A stretch of 64,000 nucleotides of DNA from UBA9676 sp963741615 (GTDB taxonomy: Bacteria; Actinomycetota; Actinomycetes; Streptosporangiales; Streptosporangiaceae). Position numbers and translations under genes: made by a program. Every line of letters begins with the position of its first letter. Positions within the stretch are counted from its first letter, which is position 1. Below the pieces are notes generated by a model that was given only the letters and a program-made list of their open reading frames with translations, ran no database searches and had not been told where the DNA came from. The stretch covers positions 310,001-374,000 of the forward strand of contig CAVUIU010000029.1 of NCBI GenBank assembly GCA_963741615.1. The letters run 5' to 3'. Positions 34,077-43,165 of this stretch are shown here, in pieces.

Positions 34077-36425
34077 ATGGATGAGCCCATGGCGGACCCC
34101 CCGGTCACCCGGGCCAGCGGCACCGCAGGCGCGGGGCGGGCCCCGGTCAGCGCGATCTGGCGGGCGTTCGCGTTCGTCGTTATCACCCTGCGGTACCCGG
34201 TTCTGCTGGCGTGGGTGGTGGCGGCCGTGGCGGCGACCATCTTCCTGCCGGGCCTCAGTCCGTCGGCCACGCTCGGCGGCCTCGTTCCCAGCAACTCGCC
34301 AGCATTGCGGGCCGAGTACGACGCTACCGCCCTGTTCGGCGCGCCGCTGACGTCGCAGGTTGCCGTGGTCCAGCGCAACCCGCGTGGGTTCACCCGGCAG
34401 GCGCAGGTCAGCGCCGCCCGCCGGGCTATCGCCGTGGACCAGCGGCGCGTCCCCGCCATCGGCGGGCTGGCCGGCGCCGTCCCCCTCGCGAATACCCGGG
34501 GAATCTTCCCCGGGTCGCGGGAGCGGTCCACCACCATCATCACGTTCCTGTATTTCCGGCCGGGAATGTCGGTCACCGCCGAGACGGACGCGGGCCAGGT
34601 GTACGCCCGCCGCTACCTCAGCACCCCGGCCGATCACCTGGCCGGGATCACCGGGCCCGCGCCCGCCGAGGCCGCGCAGGGGACGATCATCCTGCATCAT
34701 CTGCCGTGGGTGGAACTGGCCACCGTGCTCGCCATCGCGCTCATCGTGGGCCTGCACTTCCGTTCCCCCGGCGCTCCGCTGGCCAGCCTGCTGTGCGCCG
34801 GGGTCGTCTATCTGGTCGCCATCCGGGTGGTCGGCTGGGCCGCGCTCCAGGCCGGCGTCACGGTGCCCCCCGACCTTGAGCCGGTGCTGGTGGTCCTGCT
34901 GCTCGGCGTGAGCACCGACTATTCGGTGTTCTTCCTGGCCGCCATGCGCGACCGGCTGGCCGAAGGCGCGCCGCGGGTGACCGCCGCCCGCCGCGCCACG
35001 GCCGAGGTGACCCCCATCATCGTGGCGGCCGGACTGGTGGTGGCGCTGGGCGCCGCGTCACTGGTGGTGGCCCGGCTGGGGCCGCTGCGGGCATTCGGGC
35101 CCGCGCTCGGGATCACCGTGCTTGTCGCGATGGTGGTGGACATCACGCTGGCGCCCGCGCTCATCGCGATCTTCGGCGGGGTGCTGTTCCGCCGGGGGAC
35201 GGCCCGGCTGCGGCCCTCCGTCACCAGCGCACGCGCCCGGGCGGCTGGCGGCAGCGGCCTGCCGCACCGCCGGCCGGCGGTGCCCGCCCGGGTTCGGGCA
35301 CGGCTGGCCCGGCTGGCCACTGCCCGCCCGGTGGCCCTGCTCGTCGCCATCGCCTGCGTGGCTGGCCTGCTGGTCGCCGCCCTCGGCGTGCGCGATCTCC
35401 GCCTCGGGTTCCCGCTGATCCGGGGGCTTCCGCCCACGTCCCAGCCTGCGCGGGCGGAGGCGGCCGCGTCGAAGGGGTTCGTGCCGGGCATCCTGGCGCC
35501 CACCGAGATCCTCATCCTGGGCCCGCGCGTGGGCGGGCAGCGGCCCGCGCTTGACCGGCTGCAGCGCGCGCTGGCCAAGCGGCCCGGCGTGGCGGGCGTG
35601 GTCGGCCCCGCCGACCTCCCGTCCGTCCAGCAGTCGGTTCATGTGCTGGTCGCACGCTCGGGTAACGCCGCCCGCTACGGCGTCATCCAGCGTGAGGACC
35701 CGCTGGGCCCGGCCGCGATCGGCCAGGTGCGGGCGCTCAGGCAGGATCTGCCGGCCATGGCCAGGGCGGCCGGGCTGATCGGCGTCCGCATCGAGGTTGG
35801 TGGCGAGACGGCGGTCGCCGGCGAGGCGATCGACGCCACCCAGGCGGGTCTGTGGCGCGTCGCGCTCGCCATCACACTGGTCATCCTGGTGCTGCTGGCG
35901 GCGTTCCTGCGGAGCCTGATCGCCCCGTTCTACTTGCTTGCCGCCAGCGTGCTCGCCCTGCTGTCGGCGCTCGGCCTCACCGTGTGGATCTTCCAGAGGC
36001 TGCTCGGGCACGCCAGCCTCGTCTATTACGTGCCGTTCGCCGTCGCCGTGCTGCTGGTCTCGCTCGGCTCGGACTACAACCTCTTCGTGGTCGGGCGGAT
36101 CTGGGAGGAAGCACGGCGGCGGCCGGTGCGCGACGCCGTTGCCCGTGCGGTTCCCCGGGCATCGGGTGCGATCACGACGGCTGGCCTGGCACTGGCGGCG
36201 GGCTTCGCCATGCTGGCACTCGTGCCGCTGGACCAGTTCCGGCAGATTGCCGTCGCCATGGCCGTGGGGATCATCATCGACACGTTCATCGTCCGGTCGC
36301 TGCTCGTGCCGTCGCTGGTGGTGCTGTCCGGGCGGGCTGGCGGCAGGCGCCACCCGGCCCTCGCCCGCCGGGCGGCCCGGGAGCGCCCCGTTCCGCGGGT
36401 GGCGCAGGCATCCGGCCGCCGCTGA
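34077..36425 (+). CDS. MMPL/RND-family lipid-type transporter
   Basis: A 782-residue RND-superfamily protein of MMPL type: one N-terminal helix (~37-60), extracytoplasmic domain, helices 2-6 from ~220 (LATVLAIALIVGLHF), a central cytoplasmic loop (~375-405), then a second half with the same plan. LLLGVSTDYSVFFLAAMRDR (~275) and VLLVSLGSDYNLFVVGRIWE (~658) are the paired proton-relay motifs with Asp-Tyr. MMPL proteins export lipids, siderophores or drugs in actinomycetes. Position soon after the lipid locus allows a role in exporting its product, but that is only inference. Three bases downstream of the AI-2E gene; convergent with GH9 lipoprotein. Confidence 0.88.
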   Translation: MDEPMADPPVTRASGTAGAGRAPVSAIWRAFAFVVITLRYPVLLAWVVAAVAATIFLPGLSPSATLGGLVPSNSPALRAEYDATALFGAPLTSQVAVVQRNPRGFTRQAQVSAARRAIAVDQRRVPAIGGLAGAVPLANTRGIFPGSRERSTTIITFLYFRPGMSVTAETDAGQVYARRYLSTPADHLAGITGPAPAEAAQGTIILHHLPWVELATVLAIALIVGLHFRSPGAPLASLLCAGVVYLVAIRVVGWAALQAGVTVPPDLEPVLVVLLLGVSTDYSVFFLAAMRDRLAEGAPRVTAARRATAEVTPIIVAAGLVVALGAASLVVARLGPLRAFGPALGITVLVAMVVDITLAPALIAIFGGVLFRRGTARLRPSVTSARARAAGGSGLPHRRPAVPARVRARLARLATARPVALLVAIACVAGLLVAALGVRDLRLGFPLIRGLPPTSQPARAEAAASKGFVPGILAPTEILILGPRVGGQRPALDRLQRALAKRPGVAGVVGPADLPSVQQSVHVLVARSGNAARYGVIQREDPLGPAAIGQVRALRQDLPAMARAAGLIGVRIEVGGETAVAGEAIDATQAGLWRVALAITLVILVLLAAFLRSLIAPFYLLAASVLALLSALGLTVWIFQRLLGHASLVYYVPFAVAVLLVSLGSDYNLFVVGRIWEEARRRPVRDAVARAVPRASGAITTAGLALAAGFAMLALVPLDQFRQIAVAMAVGIIIDTFIVRSLLVPSLVVLSGRAGGRRHPALARRAARERPVPRVAQASGRR

Positions 36426-36435
36426 CGGCCGACGG

Positions 36436-38412
36436 TCACTGGGCGGCGAATGCGAAAGCGAGCAGCGAGTTCGCTGTGTAGTCGTCGGCCGGTTCCACCG
36501 ACGGCCAGCTGACGACGTTGTCCTCGTAGGCGGCCGCCTTGGTGTCGAACGGCCGGTAGCTGCCCGCGTGGCAGGGCCGCATCCCGGTGACCGTCCCGAG
36601 CCCGGCGAAGTTCGCCGGGCTGCTTGGGCCGTCGACGACCGCGCCGGCCTGGATGGCACCCCGGCCGGACAGCGAGCCGGCCAGGTTGGCGATCTCGCTC
36701 TGCATGCAGTGCGGGAACACGGCGCCGGCCCCGACGACGAACGAGCTGCCCCACGGGTTGGCGCCGAGGGTGTAGCCCAGCTGCTGATCGGCGAAGGCCT
36801 GGTAGCCGTCACCCCCGCCGTAGCGCCGGTAGAGCGCGTTGGTGATGTAGAGCCCGAACGCGTGCGGCGTGGCGTCGCTGGAGCCAAGTCCGGTGCCGAG
36901 CGCGAACGGGTCGCCGCTGGCCCAGTTCTCGCCGAGCCTGAGCTGCGCGGCCAGGTCGGCAAGCAAGGCGCCCGGCGCGACGGGGCCCGGCGCCGCGACC
37001 CGGTGGGCCGGGGCCTCGCGCAGCGCCTGCAGCAGCTCAGCCTCCCCGATGGCGCCGGTGTCGTAAAGGTTCAGCGTGTCACCCCCCGGCGGGTGCCCCT
37101 GTGCGATGTACGCCCCCGCCCAGCGCCCCGCCGTAGCCAGCGCGGCCCGCACCGTGGCCGCCGGGGCGCCCAGCGCCTCCTGCGCGAGCGCGATCTCCGC
37201 GGCGCCCCACAGCATGTCGCTGCGCCACTGGCTGCCCGGGTAGAAGTCGTGCGGGAACGTGGTCACGATCGACCGGACGTGACTGGTCCCCGCCATCGCG
37301 TAGACGCCGCTGGCCAGCGCCAGCAGGTGCACGGCACGTGCCCGGTCGGCTCCCGCGGCCAGCTGGGTGCCGAGCGCGAAATCGGCTGCCATCCGGCCGG
37401 CCAGGTCGGGGCTGATCGGCTTGCCCGGCGGCGCCGCCTCGAACACCGGCCGGTACTTCACGTAGTGTGCGGTGGGGCCGGGATGACCGCCGCGCCCGAC
37501 GTCCATCCGGTCCTCCGCCTGCGGCAGGAACCAGAAGTTGTAGTCGCCCTGGATCGTGTTGCTGGCATTGCCGGTGCCGATCCCGGCCTGGATGTAGAGC
37601 ACCTTGGCGGCCGGGTTCCACAGCTTTTCCAGCCAGCTGAGGCCGAAGCCGGCCTCCGGCGGCAGGGCGGGGTACCTGCCGGGGAAGTCGCGGGCCGCCA
37701 GCAGCATCAGCCCGTCGGCGTAGCTGCTGGTGTAGGCGAACTTCTCGTAGCCGCCGCCAGCGTCGAACCAGCCGCCGGACACGTCGACCGGACCGCCGAT
37801 CCGGTGCAGCGTGCCGAGCAGGTTGTCGTTGCTGTCATAACGGGGCGAGGCGTATACGTAGGCACGCCCGTCGGTCAGATTGGCGGGCTGCCGGCCAAGC
37901 ACGGAGGGCACGACGTCCGCGCCGTCCCGCTCGGAGGTGAAATACCGCACGGCGTTCACCACCAGCTGGTGGTAGAGCCCGGCGGAGGCGCCGACCGCGA
38001 ACGTCGGCGAGGTGGCCGTGGTCCCGGCCGCGTGGACCGTGATCCGGTAGCTCCCTGGCCGGGTCAGCCCGCTGAAGCCGAGCTGGTACACCGCCGGGTA
38101 GTGGGAGTTCCAGCTGCCGAGGTCGGTGCTCGATGTGCCGTGGAACACCACGCCCTGGCTGCCTGCGATGGAGAAGGTGACATCGGCGGCCGGCCTGGGC
38201 AGCATGGCGTAGGCGATCTTGGGCGTCCCGGCAGGGTATCCCACCTGGTTGACCCGGACCTTGGGGGCGGCCGCCTGCGCCGGGGGAGCCGCGGTGGCCG
38301 ACTGTTTCGCCGGCGGCGTGGTGGGGCCGGTGCTGGTGCACGCAGCGAGCACGGTGAGCGCTGCGACGATCACGGCGGCCGGCGGGTACCTTCCTGATCG
38401 GGTATGGCTCAT
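36436..38412 (-). CDS. GH9 glycoside hydrolase lipoprotein (CelD_N + catalytic domain)
   Basis: A 658-residue secreted lipoprotein; the signal peptide ends in a lipobox (VLAACTS, Cys ~26) and is followed by a Pro/Ala linker. An Ig-like CelD N-terminal domain (~50-140, KVRVNQVGYPAGTPKIAYAM) precedes the (alpha/alpha)6 GH9 barrel. DVSGGWFDAGGGYEKF marks the first active-site loop, in which the usual DAGD is DAGG, so the normal base Asp is absent or displaced; YEDNVVSWPSVEPADDY near the C-terminus keeps a Glu where the acid is expected. GH9 enzymes cut beta-1,4-glucans, and some act on glucosamine oligomers. The start ATG 38412 overlaps the upstream BadF gene stop by 4 bases; last gene of the sugar operon, so its product likely trims the polymer at the cell surface. 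Confidence 0.88.
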   Translation of the reverse strand: MSHTRSGRYPPAAVIVAALTVLAACTSTGPTTPPAKQSATAAPPAQAAAPKVRVNQVGYPAGTPKIAYAMLPRPAADVTFSIAGSQGVVFHGTSSTDLGSWNSHYPAVYQLGFSGLTRPGSYRITVHAAGTTATSPTFAVGASAGLYHQLVVNAVRYFTSERDGADVVPSVLGRQPANLTDGRAYVYASPRYDSNDNLLGTLHRIGGPVDVSGGWFDAGGGYEKFAYTSSYADGLMLLAARDFPGRYPALPPEAGFGLSWLEKLWNPAAKVLYIQAGIGTGNASNTIQGDYNFWFLPQAEDRMDVGRGGHPGPTAHYVKYRPVFEAAPPGKPISPDLAGRMAADFALGTQLAAGADRARAVHLLALASGVYAMAGTSHVRSIVTTFPHDFYPGSQWRSDMLWGAAEIALAQEALGAPAATVRAALATAGRWAGAYIAQGHPPGGDTLNLYDTGAIGEAELLQALREAPAHRVAAPGPVAPGALLADLAAQLRLGENWASGDPFALGTGLGSSDATPHAFGLYITNALYRRYGGGDGYQAFADQQLGYTLGANPWGSSFVVGAGAVFPHCMQSEIANLAGSLSGRGAIQAGAVVDGPSSPANFAGLGTVTGMRPCHAGSYRPFDTKAAAYEDNVVSWPSVEPADDYTANSLLAFAFAAQ

Positions 38413-39431
38413 GACCGGGTCCTTTCGGCGTACGTATCCCGCAGCCGCCGCTCGGCTCCGGGTCCCGCCCCCAGGTGATCGAGCCCCAGCAGGGCCGCCC
38501 CGGCAACCGGGGGCACGTCGGTTATACGCACAGCGGCCTGCGGGGCGACGGCTTTGATCCCGCCGGTGACGCACGCGGTGAGCAGTGGGTCCCCGGCGGC
38601 CAGCACGCCGCCACCGAGCACGACGGGAGTCGCGAGCCCGGTGAGGGAGAGGCGGCGCATGACCGTCAGCGCCATCGCGCAGATCTCGTCGGCCTGCCGC
38701 CGCACCAGGCTGGCCGCGACGGCATCGCCGCCGTTCCCGAGCGCCAGAACGACCGGGGCAAGCTCCGCCAGCGCGGCCCGGGAGAGCGTGCCCAGGTGAA
38801 TGCCGATCGTCACGTCCCCGACCGTCGGCACCCCGAAATGCCCGGCTATGGCGGCGCGCAGCTCGGTGTCCGGGCCCCTGCCGTCCTCGGCGCGTACCGC
38901 CCACCACAGCGCTGCCGTGCCGAGGCCATGCCCGCCGCCCCAGTCGCCGCTGATCGTGCCCAGGGCAAGGAACCCGGTCTTCTTCCCGTCCGGCGCGACA
39001 CCCACGCAGTTGATGCCCGCCCCGCAGGTGACCGCGACTCCCCAGCGGCGCCCGGGTCCGGCGGCCGCGGGGGAGGGGATGTCCAGCCCGGCCCGCAATA
39101 GCGCGAAGGTGTCGTTGACCACATCCGTGGTCCCGCTCCAGCCCCGCGCGCGCAGCGCGGCGGCCATTTCCGCTTCCTCTTCGGGCAGGTCGGCGTTGGC
39201 CAGGCAGGCGGAAAGGTGACGGGCCGCGGGGAATCCGTGCAGGCCCGCCCGCTGCTGGGCCTGGCCGATTAAAGTGCCGAGCACCCCGAGCTTCTCCTCC
39301 AGGCTCAGGCTGCTGGCCATTCCCGGCCCGCGGACGGTGGCCAGCAGGGTGCCGTCGCCGGCGACCAGCGCCAGGTCGCTCTTGCTGTTCCCGCCGTCGA
39401 TGGCGAGAACCGCGGGCACGGCGCCGCTCAC
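38409..39431 (-). CDS. BadF/BadG/BcrA/BcrD-type ATPase, N-acetylglucosamine kinase-like
   Basis: A 340-residue ASKHA-fold sugar kinase. VLAIDGGNSKSDLALVAGDG is the phosphate-1 loop; GRRWGVAVTCGAGINCVGV and the SGDWGGGHGLG segment are typical of the GlcNAc-kinase/BadF group; a C-terminal GGGVLAAGDPLL provides the adenosine loop. It would phosphorylate a (amino)sugar released from imported oligomers. GTG start at 39431 overlaps the stop of the GH4 gene upstream by four bases (GTGA). Not enough is visible to tell GlcNAc from glucosamine or another hexose. Confidence 0.85.
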   Translation of the reverse strand: MSGAVPAVLAIDGGNSKSDLALVAGDGTLLATVRGPGMASSLSLEEKLGVLGTLIGQAQQRAGLHGFPAARHLSACLANADLPEEEAEMAAALRARGWSGTTDVVNDTFALLRAGLDIPSPAAAGPGRRWGVAVTCGAGINCVGVAPDGKKTGFLALGTISGDWGGGHGLGTAALWWAVRAEDGRGPDTELRAAIAGHFGVPTVGDVTIGIHLGTLSRAALAELAPVVLALGNGGDAVAASLVRRQADEICAMALTVMRRLSLTGLATPVVLGGGVLAAGDPLLTACVTGGIKAVAPQAAVRITDVPPVAGAALLGLDHLGAGPGAERRLRDTYAERTRS

Positions 39432-40702
39432 CGGGCGCCCGCCGGATCGGTCCAGGGCAGGTAGGCCCGGTTCTCGGCGATCAGCCGGTCGGCCAGATCA
39501 CCGGCCAGGTCGTACTGGCCGATCAGCGGGTGGGCGAGCATCGCCGCCAGGACCCGCTTGCGGCCGCCCCGCACGGCGGCCTCAACCGCGAGTTCTTCGT
39601 ACGCTGACACGTCGCCGATGAGGCCGCGCAGAAGCGGGTCCAGCGGGGCCACCGGAACCGGCTGGGCGCCGGCCGCACCGACCACGGACGGTACCTCGAT
39701 CACCGCCTGGTCGGGGAGGAAGGGCAAGGTGCCCGCGTTGCGCACGTTCACGACCTGGGTGTCGCGGAGGTCGGTCACCAGCGACACCAGCAACGCCACC
39801 GCCGCCTCCGAGTAGAAGGCGCCGCCCCGCTCACCCAGCAGCTCCGGCTTGCGGTCCAGCGCCGGGTCGGCGTACATGGCCAGCAGTTCCCGCTCCAGCC
39901 GCGCTACCTCCTCGGCGCGGGTAGAGCGGTGCCGCTGCTCGGCGACCACCGCGTCGTGGCAGTAGAAATAACGCAAGTAGTAGGAGGGGACGGCGCCCAG
40001 CTCCGCCATGACGCCCGGCGGCTGGCCGGTCTCCTCCGCGATCTGCGGGCCACAGCTGGCCAGCAGCTCCGGGAGCCGGTCCGTGCCGTTCACCATGACC
40101 GCCCGTTCCCAGGTGAGGTGGTTCAGGCCGACATGGCCGAGCGAGACCTGGCCCGGATCGACGCCCAGCAGGGCGGCGAAGGAGCGCTGGAAGCCGATCG
40201 CCACGTTACACAGCCCGACCGCCCGGTGGCCGGCGTCGAGCAGCGCGCGGGTGACGATGCCAACCGGGTTGGTGAAATCGATGATCCAAGCGCCGGTCTC
40301 GGCCCGGCGCCGTGCACGCTCGGCGATGTCCAGCACAACCGGGACGGTCCGCAGGGCCTTCGCAAACCCGCCAGCGCCGGTGGTCTCCTGCCCGACGCAG
40401 CCGTATTCCAGCGGCCAGCTCTCATCGCGCTGCCTGGCCGCCTGCCCGCCGATCCGCAGCTGGAGCAGCACCGCGCCGGCCCCGTCCAGCCCCTCGTCCA
40501 GGCTGGTCGTCCACCGGACCTGCGCCGGATGCCCGGCGGCCCGCATGATCCGGGCGGAGAACGGGCCGACCACGTCCAGCCGGGCGGTGTCCGGGTCGAT
40601 CAGCGTGAGCTCGCTGACGCCGACCCGGCCGGCCAGCCTCGCTATCCCGTCGACGAGCTCCGGGGTGTAGGTCAACCCGCCGCCGACGACCGCGACCTTC
40701 AT
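39428..40702 (-). CDS. GH4 family glycosidase (6-phospho-beta-glucosidase type), copy A
   Basis: A 424-residue NAD+/Mn2+-dependent GH4 enzyme. Rossmann start MKVAVVGGGLTYTPELVDG, substrate loop ETTGAGGFAKALRT, Cys metal ligand in VGLCNVAIG and His ligand in HVGLNHLTW, then SYYLRYFY with the catalytic Tyr and VVNVRNAGTLPFLPDQAVIE (two short stretches). GH4 enzymes usually act on 6-phospho-glycosides by an oxidation-elimination route. It sits 48 bases after copy B and four bases before the BadF kinase gene. Start ATG 40702 chosen because it begins the Rossmann strand. Confidence 0.9.
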   Translation of the reverse strand: MKVAVVGGGLTYTPELVDGIARLAGRVGVSELTLIDPDTARLDVVGPFSARIMRAAGHPAQVRWTTSLDEGLDGAGAVLLQLRIGGQAARQRDESWPLEYGCVGQETTGAGGFAKALRTVPVVLDIAERARRRAETGAWIIDFTNPVGIVTRALLDAGHRAVGLCNVAIGFQRSFAALLGVDPGQVSLGHVGLNHLTWERAVMVNGTDRLPELLASCGPQIAEETGQPPGVMAELGAVPSYYLRYFYCHDAVVAEQRHRSTRAEEVARLERELLAMYADPALDRKPELLGERGGAFYSEAAVALLVSLVTDLRDTQVVNVRNAGTLPFLPDQAVIEVPSVVGAAGAQPVPVAPLDPLLRGLIGDVSAYEELAVEAAVRGGRKRVLAAMLAHPLIGQYDLAGDLADRLIAENRAYLPWTDPAGAR

Positions 40703-40750
40703 GCCGCCGCCCGGTCGTCGTCCGGGCCGTTCACGCCCGTCCCGCATGTC

Positions 40751-42151
40751 CTAGCGGAGGTAGGCGAGATGGGGGCCGTGCAGCTCGCGGTACTCACTCA
40801 TCATCTCCCTCGCGACGGTTACGCCCGGCACCAGCGGGTGCAGGGCCAGGGCCAGAGCCGCCAGGCCCGCGTCGCCGCTCACCGCGGCGTCGACAAGCTC
40901 GCGCTCGTACTGCTTGGTCTGGGTGATGAGGCCGCGGGCCGACCGGGGGAGCTGCCCGGCGGCCAGCGGGGCCACGCCGCCGCCGTGCACCAGCGCGGGC
41001 ACCTCCACGACGTCGTCCGGGTCGAGAAAGCCGAGGCTGGCGCCGTTGCGGGTGTTGACGATGACCTCGCCGGGGCTGCGGCCCGTCAGTCCGTCGATCA
41101 CCTGCAGGGCCACGCCCTCGTAGCCGCCGGGCCGGCCGGCGCCGGGCCCGGCCGGCCCGGCCGGCCCGGCGGCCCGGCGCCGGGCGCGCGCCTGGGTCTG
41201 CTGGTTCTCGCCTTCGGTGTCGGTGCGCATGTAGGTGTCGCGGCGGACGCCCATCAGCATCGAGTAGGCGGCCCAGGCGTCGGTCACGCCGCCCGCGCCG
41301 AACGCCGCCGTGATCGCGTCCAGCAGCTCGGAGTTCAGCCGCAGCACGTCGGCGCCCCGGCTCGCCCCGGCGCGCGCGACGGCCGCCACATAGCGCGCGG
41401 GCTCGTAGAAGTAGTACACGTACTCGGTGGGTATCGCGCCGAGCCTGCGGACCAGGTCGGGATCGAAGGCGGCGAAGACGTGGTCGAAGCGCGCCAGCTC
41501 CTCGTACCGGTCCAGCAGCGCGCCGATCCGCTCCTGGCCGTCGACGGCGAAGGACGTGATCCAGCCAAGGTGGTTCAGGCCGCCGTAGGAGAAGGCGACC
41601 TTGTCCCGCTCGGCTCCGAGGAAGCCCGCCAGCCGGTCGAGCGCGCTGCTCGGCGTGTCACAGACGCCGACCACCCGCACGCCGGTGTGCAGCGAGACCG
41701 CCTGGGTGATCACTCCGACCGGGTTGGTGAAGTTGATAAGGACCGCCCCGGGGGCGCAGCTGGCGAGGACGTCACAGTACGAGAGCAGGACCGGGATCGT
41801 CCTGAGCGCCATCGCGCATCCCCCGGGACCGGTCGTCTCCTGGCCGACGATGCCGCGCCGCAGCGCCACCTCCTCGTCGATGACCCGCGCGCGGTCGCCG
41901 CCGACCCGGATCGCGGAGAAGACGAAGTCCGCGCCCGAGAACGCCTCCTCGACCTCGGAGGTCAGCCGGACGATACCCGGCTGGCCCAGTGCGGCGGCCA
42001 GTTCGACCGCCAGCCGGCCGGTCGTGCTCCGACGGGCCCCGTCCGGCTCGAACAGGCAGATCTCGTCGAAGGCCGCCGCGCGGGAGGACAGGACCCCCCG
42101 GATGAACGCGGGTATCCGCACCCCGCCGCCGCCGAGTATCGCCAGTTTCAT
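40751..42151 (-). CDS. GH4 family glycosidase, copy B, with low-complexity insertion
   Basis: A 466-residue GH4 enzyme: MKLAILGGGGVRIPAFIRGV, QETTGPGGCAMALRT, metal ligands in VGVCDTPSS and GGLNHLGW, EYVYYFYEPARY with catalytic Tyr, and TRNGASLGFLDPDDVVEVPA. Between QTQARARRRA and the next core strand there is a Gly/Pro/Ala-rich insertion (about residues 320-345) that copy A lacks. It differs strongly from copy A, so the pair probably splits anomer or aglycone preference. Start overlaps the PfkB stop by four bases (ATGA). Confidence 0.9.
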   Translation of the reverse strand: MKLAILGGGGVRIPAFIRGVLSSRAAAFDEICLFEPDGARRSTTGRLAVELAAALGQPGIVRLTSEVEEAFSGADFVFSAIRVGGDRARVIDEEVALRRGIVGQETTGPGGCAMALRTIPVLLSYCDVLASCAPGAVLINFTNPVGVITQAVSLHTGVRVVGVCDTPSSALDRLAGFLGAERDKVAFSYGGLNHLGWITSFAVDGQERIGALLDRYEELARFDHVFAAFDPDLVRRLGAIPTEYVYYFYEPARYVAAVARAGASRGADVLRLNSELLDAITAAFGAGGVTDAWAAYSMLMGVRRDTYMRTDTEGENQQTQARARRRAAGPAGPAGPGAGRPGGYEGVALQVIDGLTGRSPGEVIVNTRNGASLGFLDPDDVVEVPALVHGGGVAPLAAGQLPRSARGLITQTKQYERELVDAAVSGDAGLAALALALHPLVPGVTVAREMMSEYRELHGPHLAYLR

Positions 42152-43155
42152 CGCTGGCGCTCCTGCCCGTAGGCCCGTCTGCCCGGTCCGCGGTGCGGGC
42201 GCACCAGCTCCTCCCCGGCGGGCGGCCGCGCCCCCAGCAGGGCCGCCGCCAGCGGGGCCGCGGCTGAACTCAGCCCCTCCACGTCCACCTCGCCCACGGC
42301 GCCGAGGATGCCCACCGTCCGTGAGCCGGCCGCGTTGCCCGCCGCGGCGGCCTCGGCCACCGGCGCGCCCCGGTGCAGGGCGGCGATCAGCGCGCCCGCG
42401 AAGGCGTCGCCCGCCCCCGTCAGGTCCCGGACCCTGACCGGGCCGATCCCCTCGGTCACCGCGGTCCGGCCCGCCCGGTCGGCGACGATCGCGCCATCGG
42501 CGCCCCGCTTCACGACCAGGCACCGGCACCAGGCGAGGGCCACGTCGATGGCGGCGGAGAGCGAGCGGGCTCCGGTCAGCCGCAGCAGCTCCCCGGTGTT
42601 GGGCAGGAAGACGTCGGCCTGGCGCGCGCAGCTCATCACCATCCGGGGATGGCTGGCGATGGCGTTGAGCCCGACGTCCAGGACGACGCGCGTGCCGAGC
42701 GACCGCGCCTCCGCTATCAGCGCCTCCGCGCCGGGCCAGGGGTGCAGGTAGCACCAGGCCGGGCGGTGGTCCCGGAGAACCTCAAGGAAGTGCCCGGTGT
42801 CGGGGCCCGTGGCCGGCTGGGCTGGCGGGAGATAGGAGACGAACCCGCGGTCACCGGCGAAGTTCAGCACCACGGTGATCCCGGCGGTGCGGTCGGTCAC
42901 ATGGCGGGACGGTGACAGGTCGACGCCCACGCGCCGGCAGTGCTCGGTCACGACGCGGGAGCCGAGATCCTCGCTGAGGAGGGTCGACAGGCCCGCCTGA
43001 ACGCCGGCCAGGCTGGCGGCGCTGGCCACGGTGACCGCCCCGCCGCAGGAGATGGCGAACTCATCGGCGAAGATCTCTTCCCCCGGTCCCGGCAGCGACG
43101 GTACCTGGCCGAAAACCATCTCCAGGAACACCCGGCCGAAGGCGATCAGGTCCAT
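42148..43155 (-). CDS. PfkB-family carbohydrate kinase
   Basis: A 335-residue ribokinase-fold kinase: MDLIAFGRVFLEMVFG, substrate-binding GGAVTVASAASLAG (~38), the anion-hole/catalytic motif DLTGAGDAFAGALIAAL (~243) with catalytic Asp, and a C-terminal tail of basic residues. The lid strand Gly-Gly pair is present near PGPGEE. It phosphorylates a sugar or sugar phosphate produced in the pathway. It is coupled downstream to GH4 copy B (4-base overlap) and 10 bases after the ABC ATPase gene. Confidence 0.88.
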   Translation of the reverse strand: MDLIAFGRVFLEMVFGQVPSLPGPGEEIFADEFAISCGGAVTVASAASLAGVQAGLSTLLSEDLGSRVVTEHCRRVGVDLSPSRHVTDRTAGITVVLNFAGDRGFVSYLPPAQPATGPDTGHFLEVLRDHRPAWCYLHPWPGAEALIAEARSLGTRVVLDVGLNAIASHPRMVMSCARQADVFLPNTGELLRLTGARSLSAAIDVALAWCRCLVVKRGADGAIVADRAGRTAVTEGIGPVRVRDLTGAGDAFAGALIAALHRGAPVAEAAAAGNAAGSRTVGILGAVGEVDVEGLSSAAAPLAAALLGARPPAGEELVRPHRGPGRRAYGQERQR

Positions 43156-43165
43156 GCGGCCCCCG

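Noticed and set aside
35058..36962. Antisense ~630-residue frame overlapping MMPL and the GH9 end
   Set aside because: Low-complexity Arg/Gly/Pro composition, no start signal, opposite to well supported genes.
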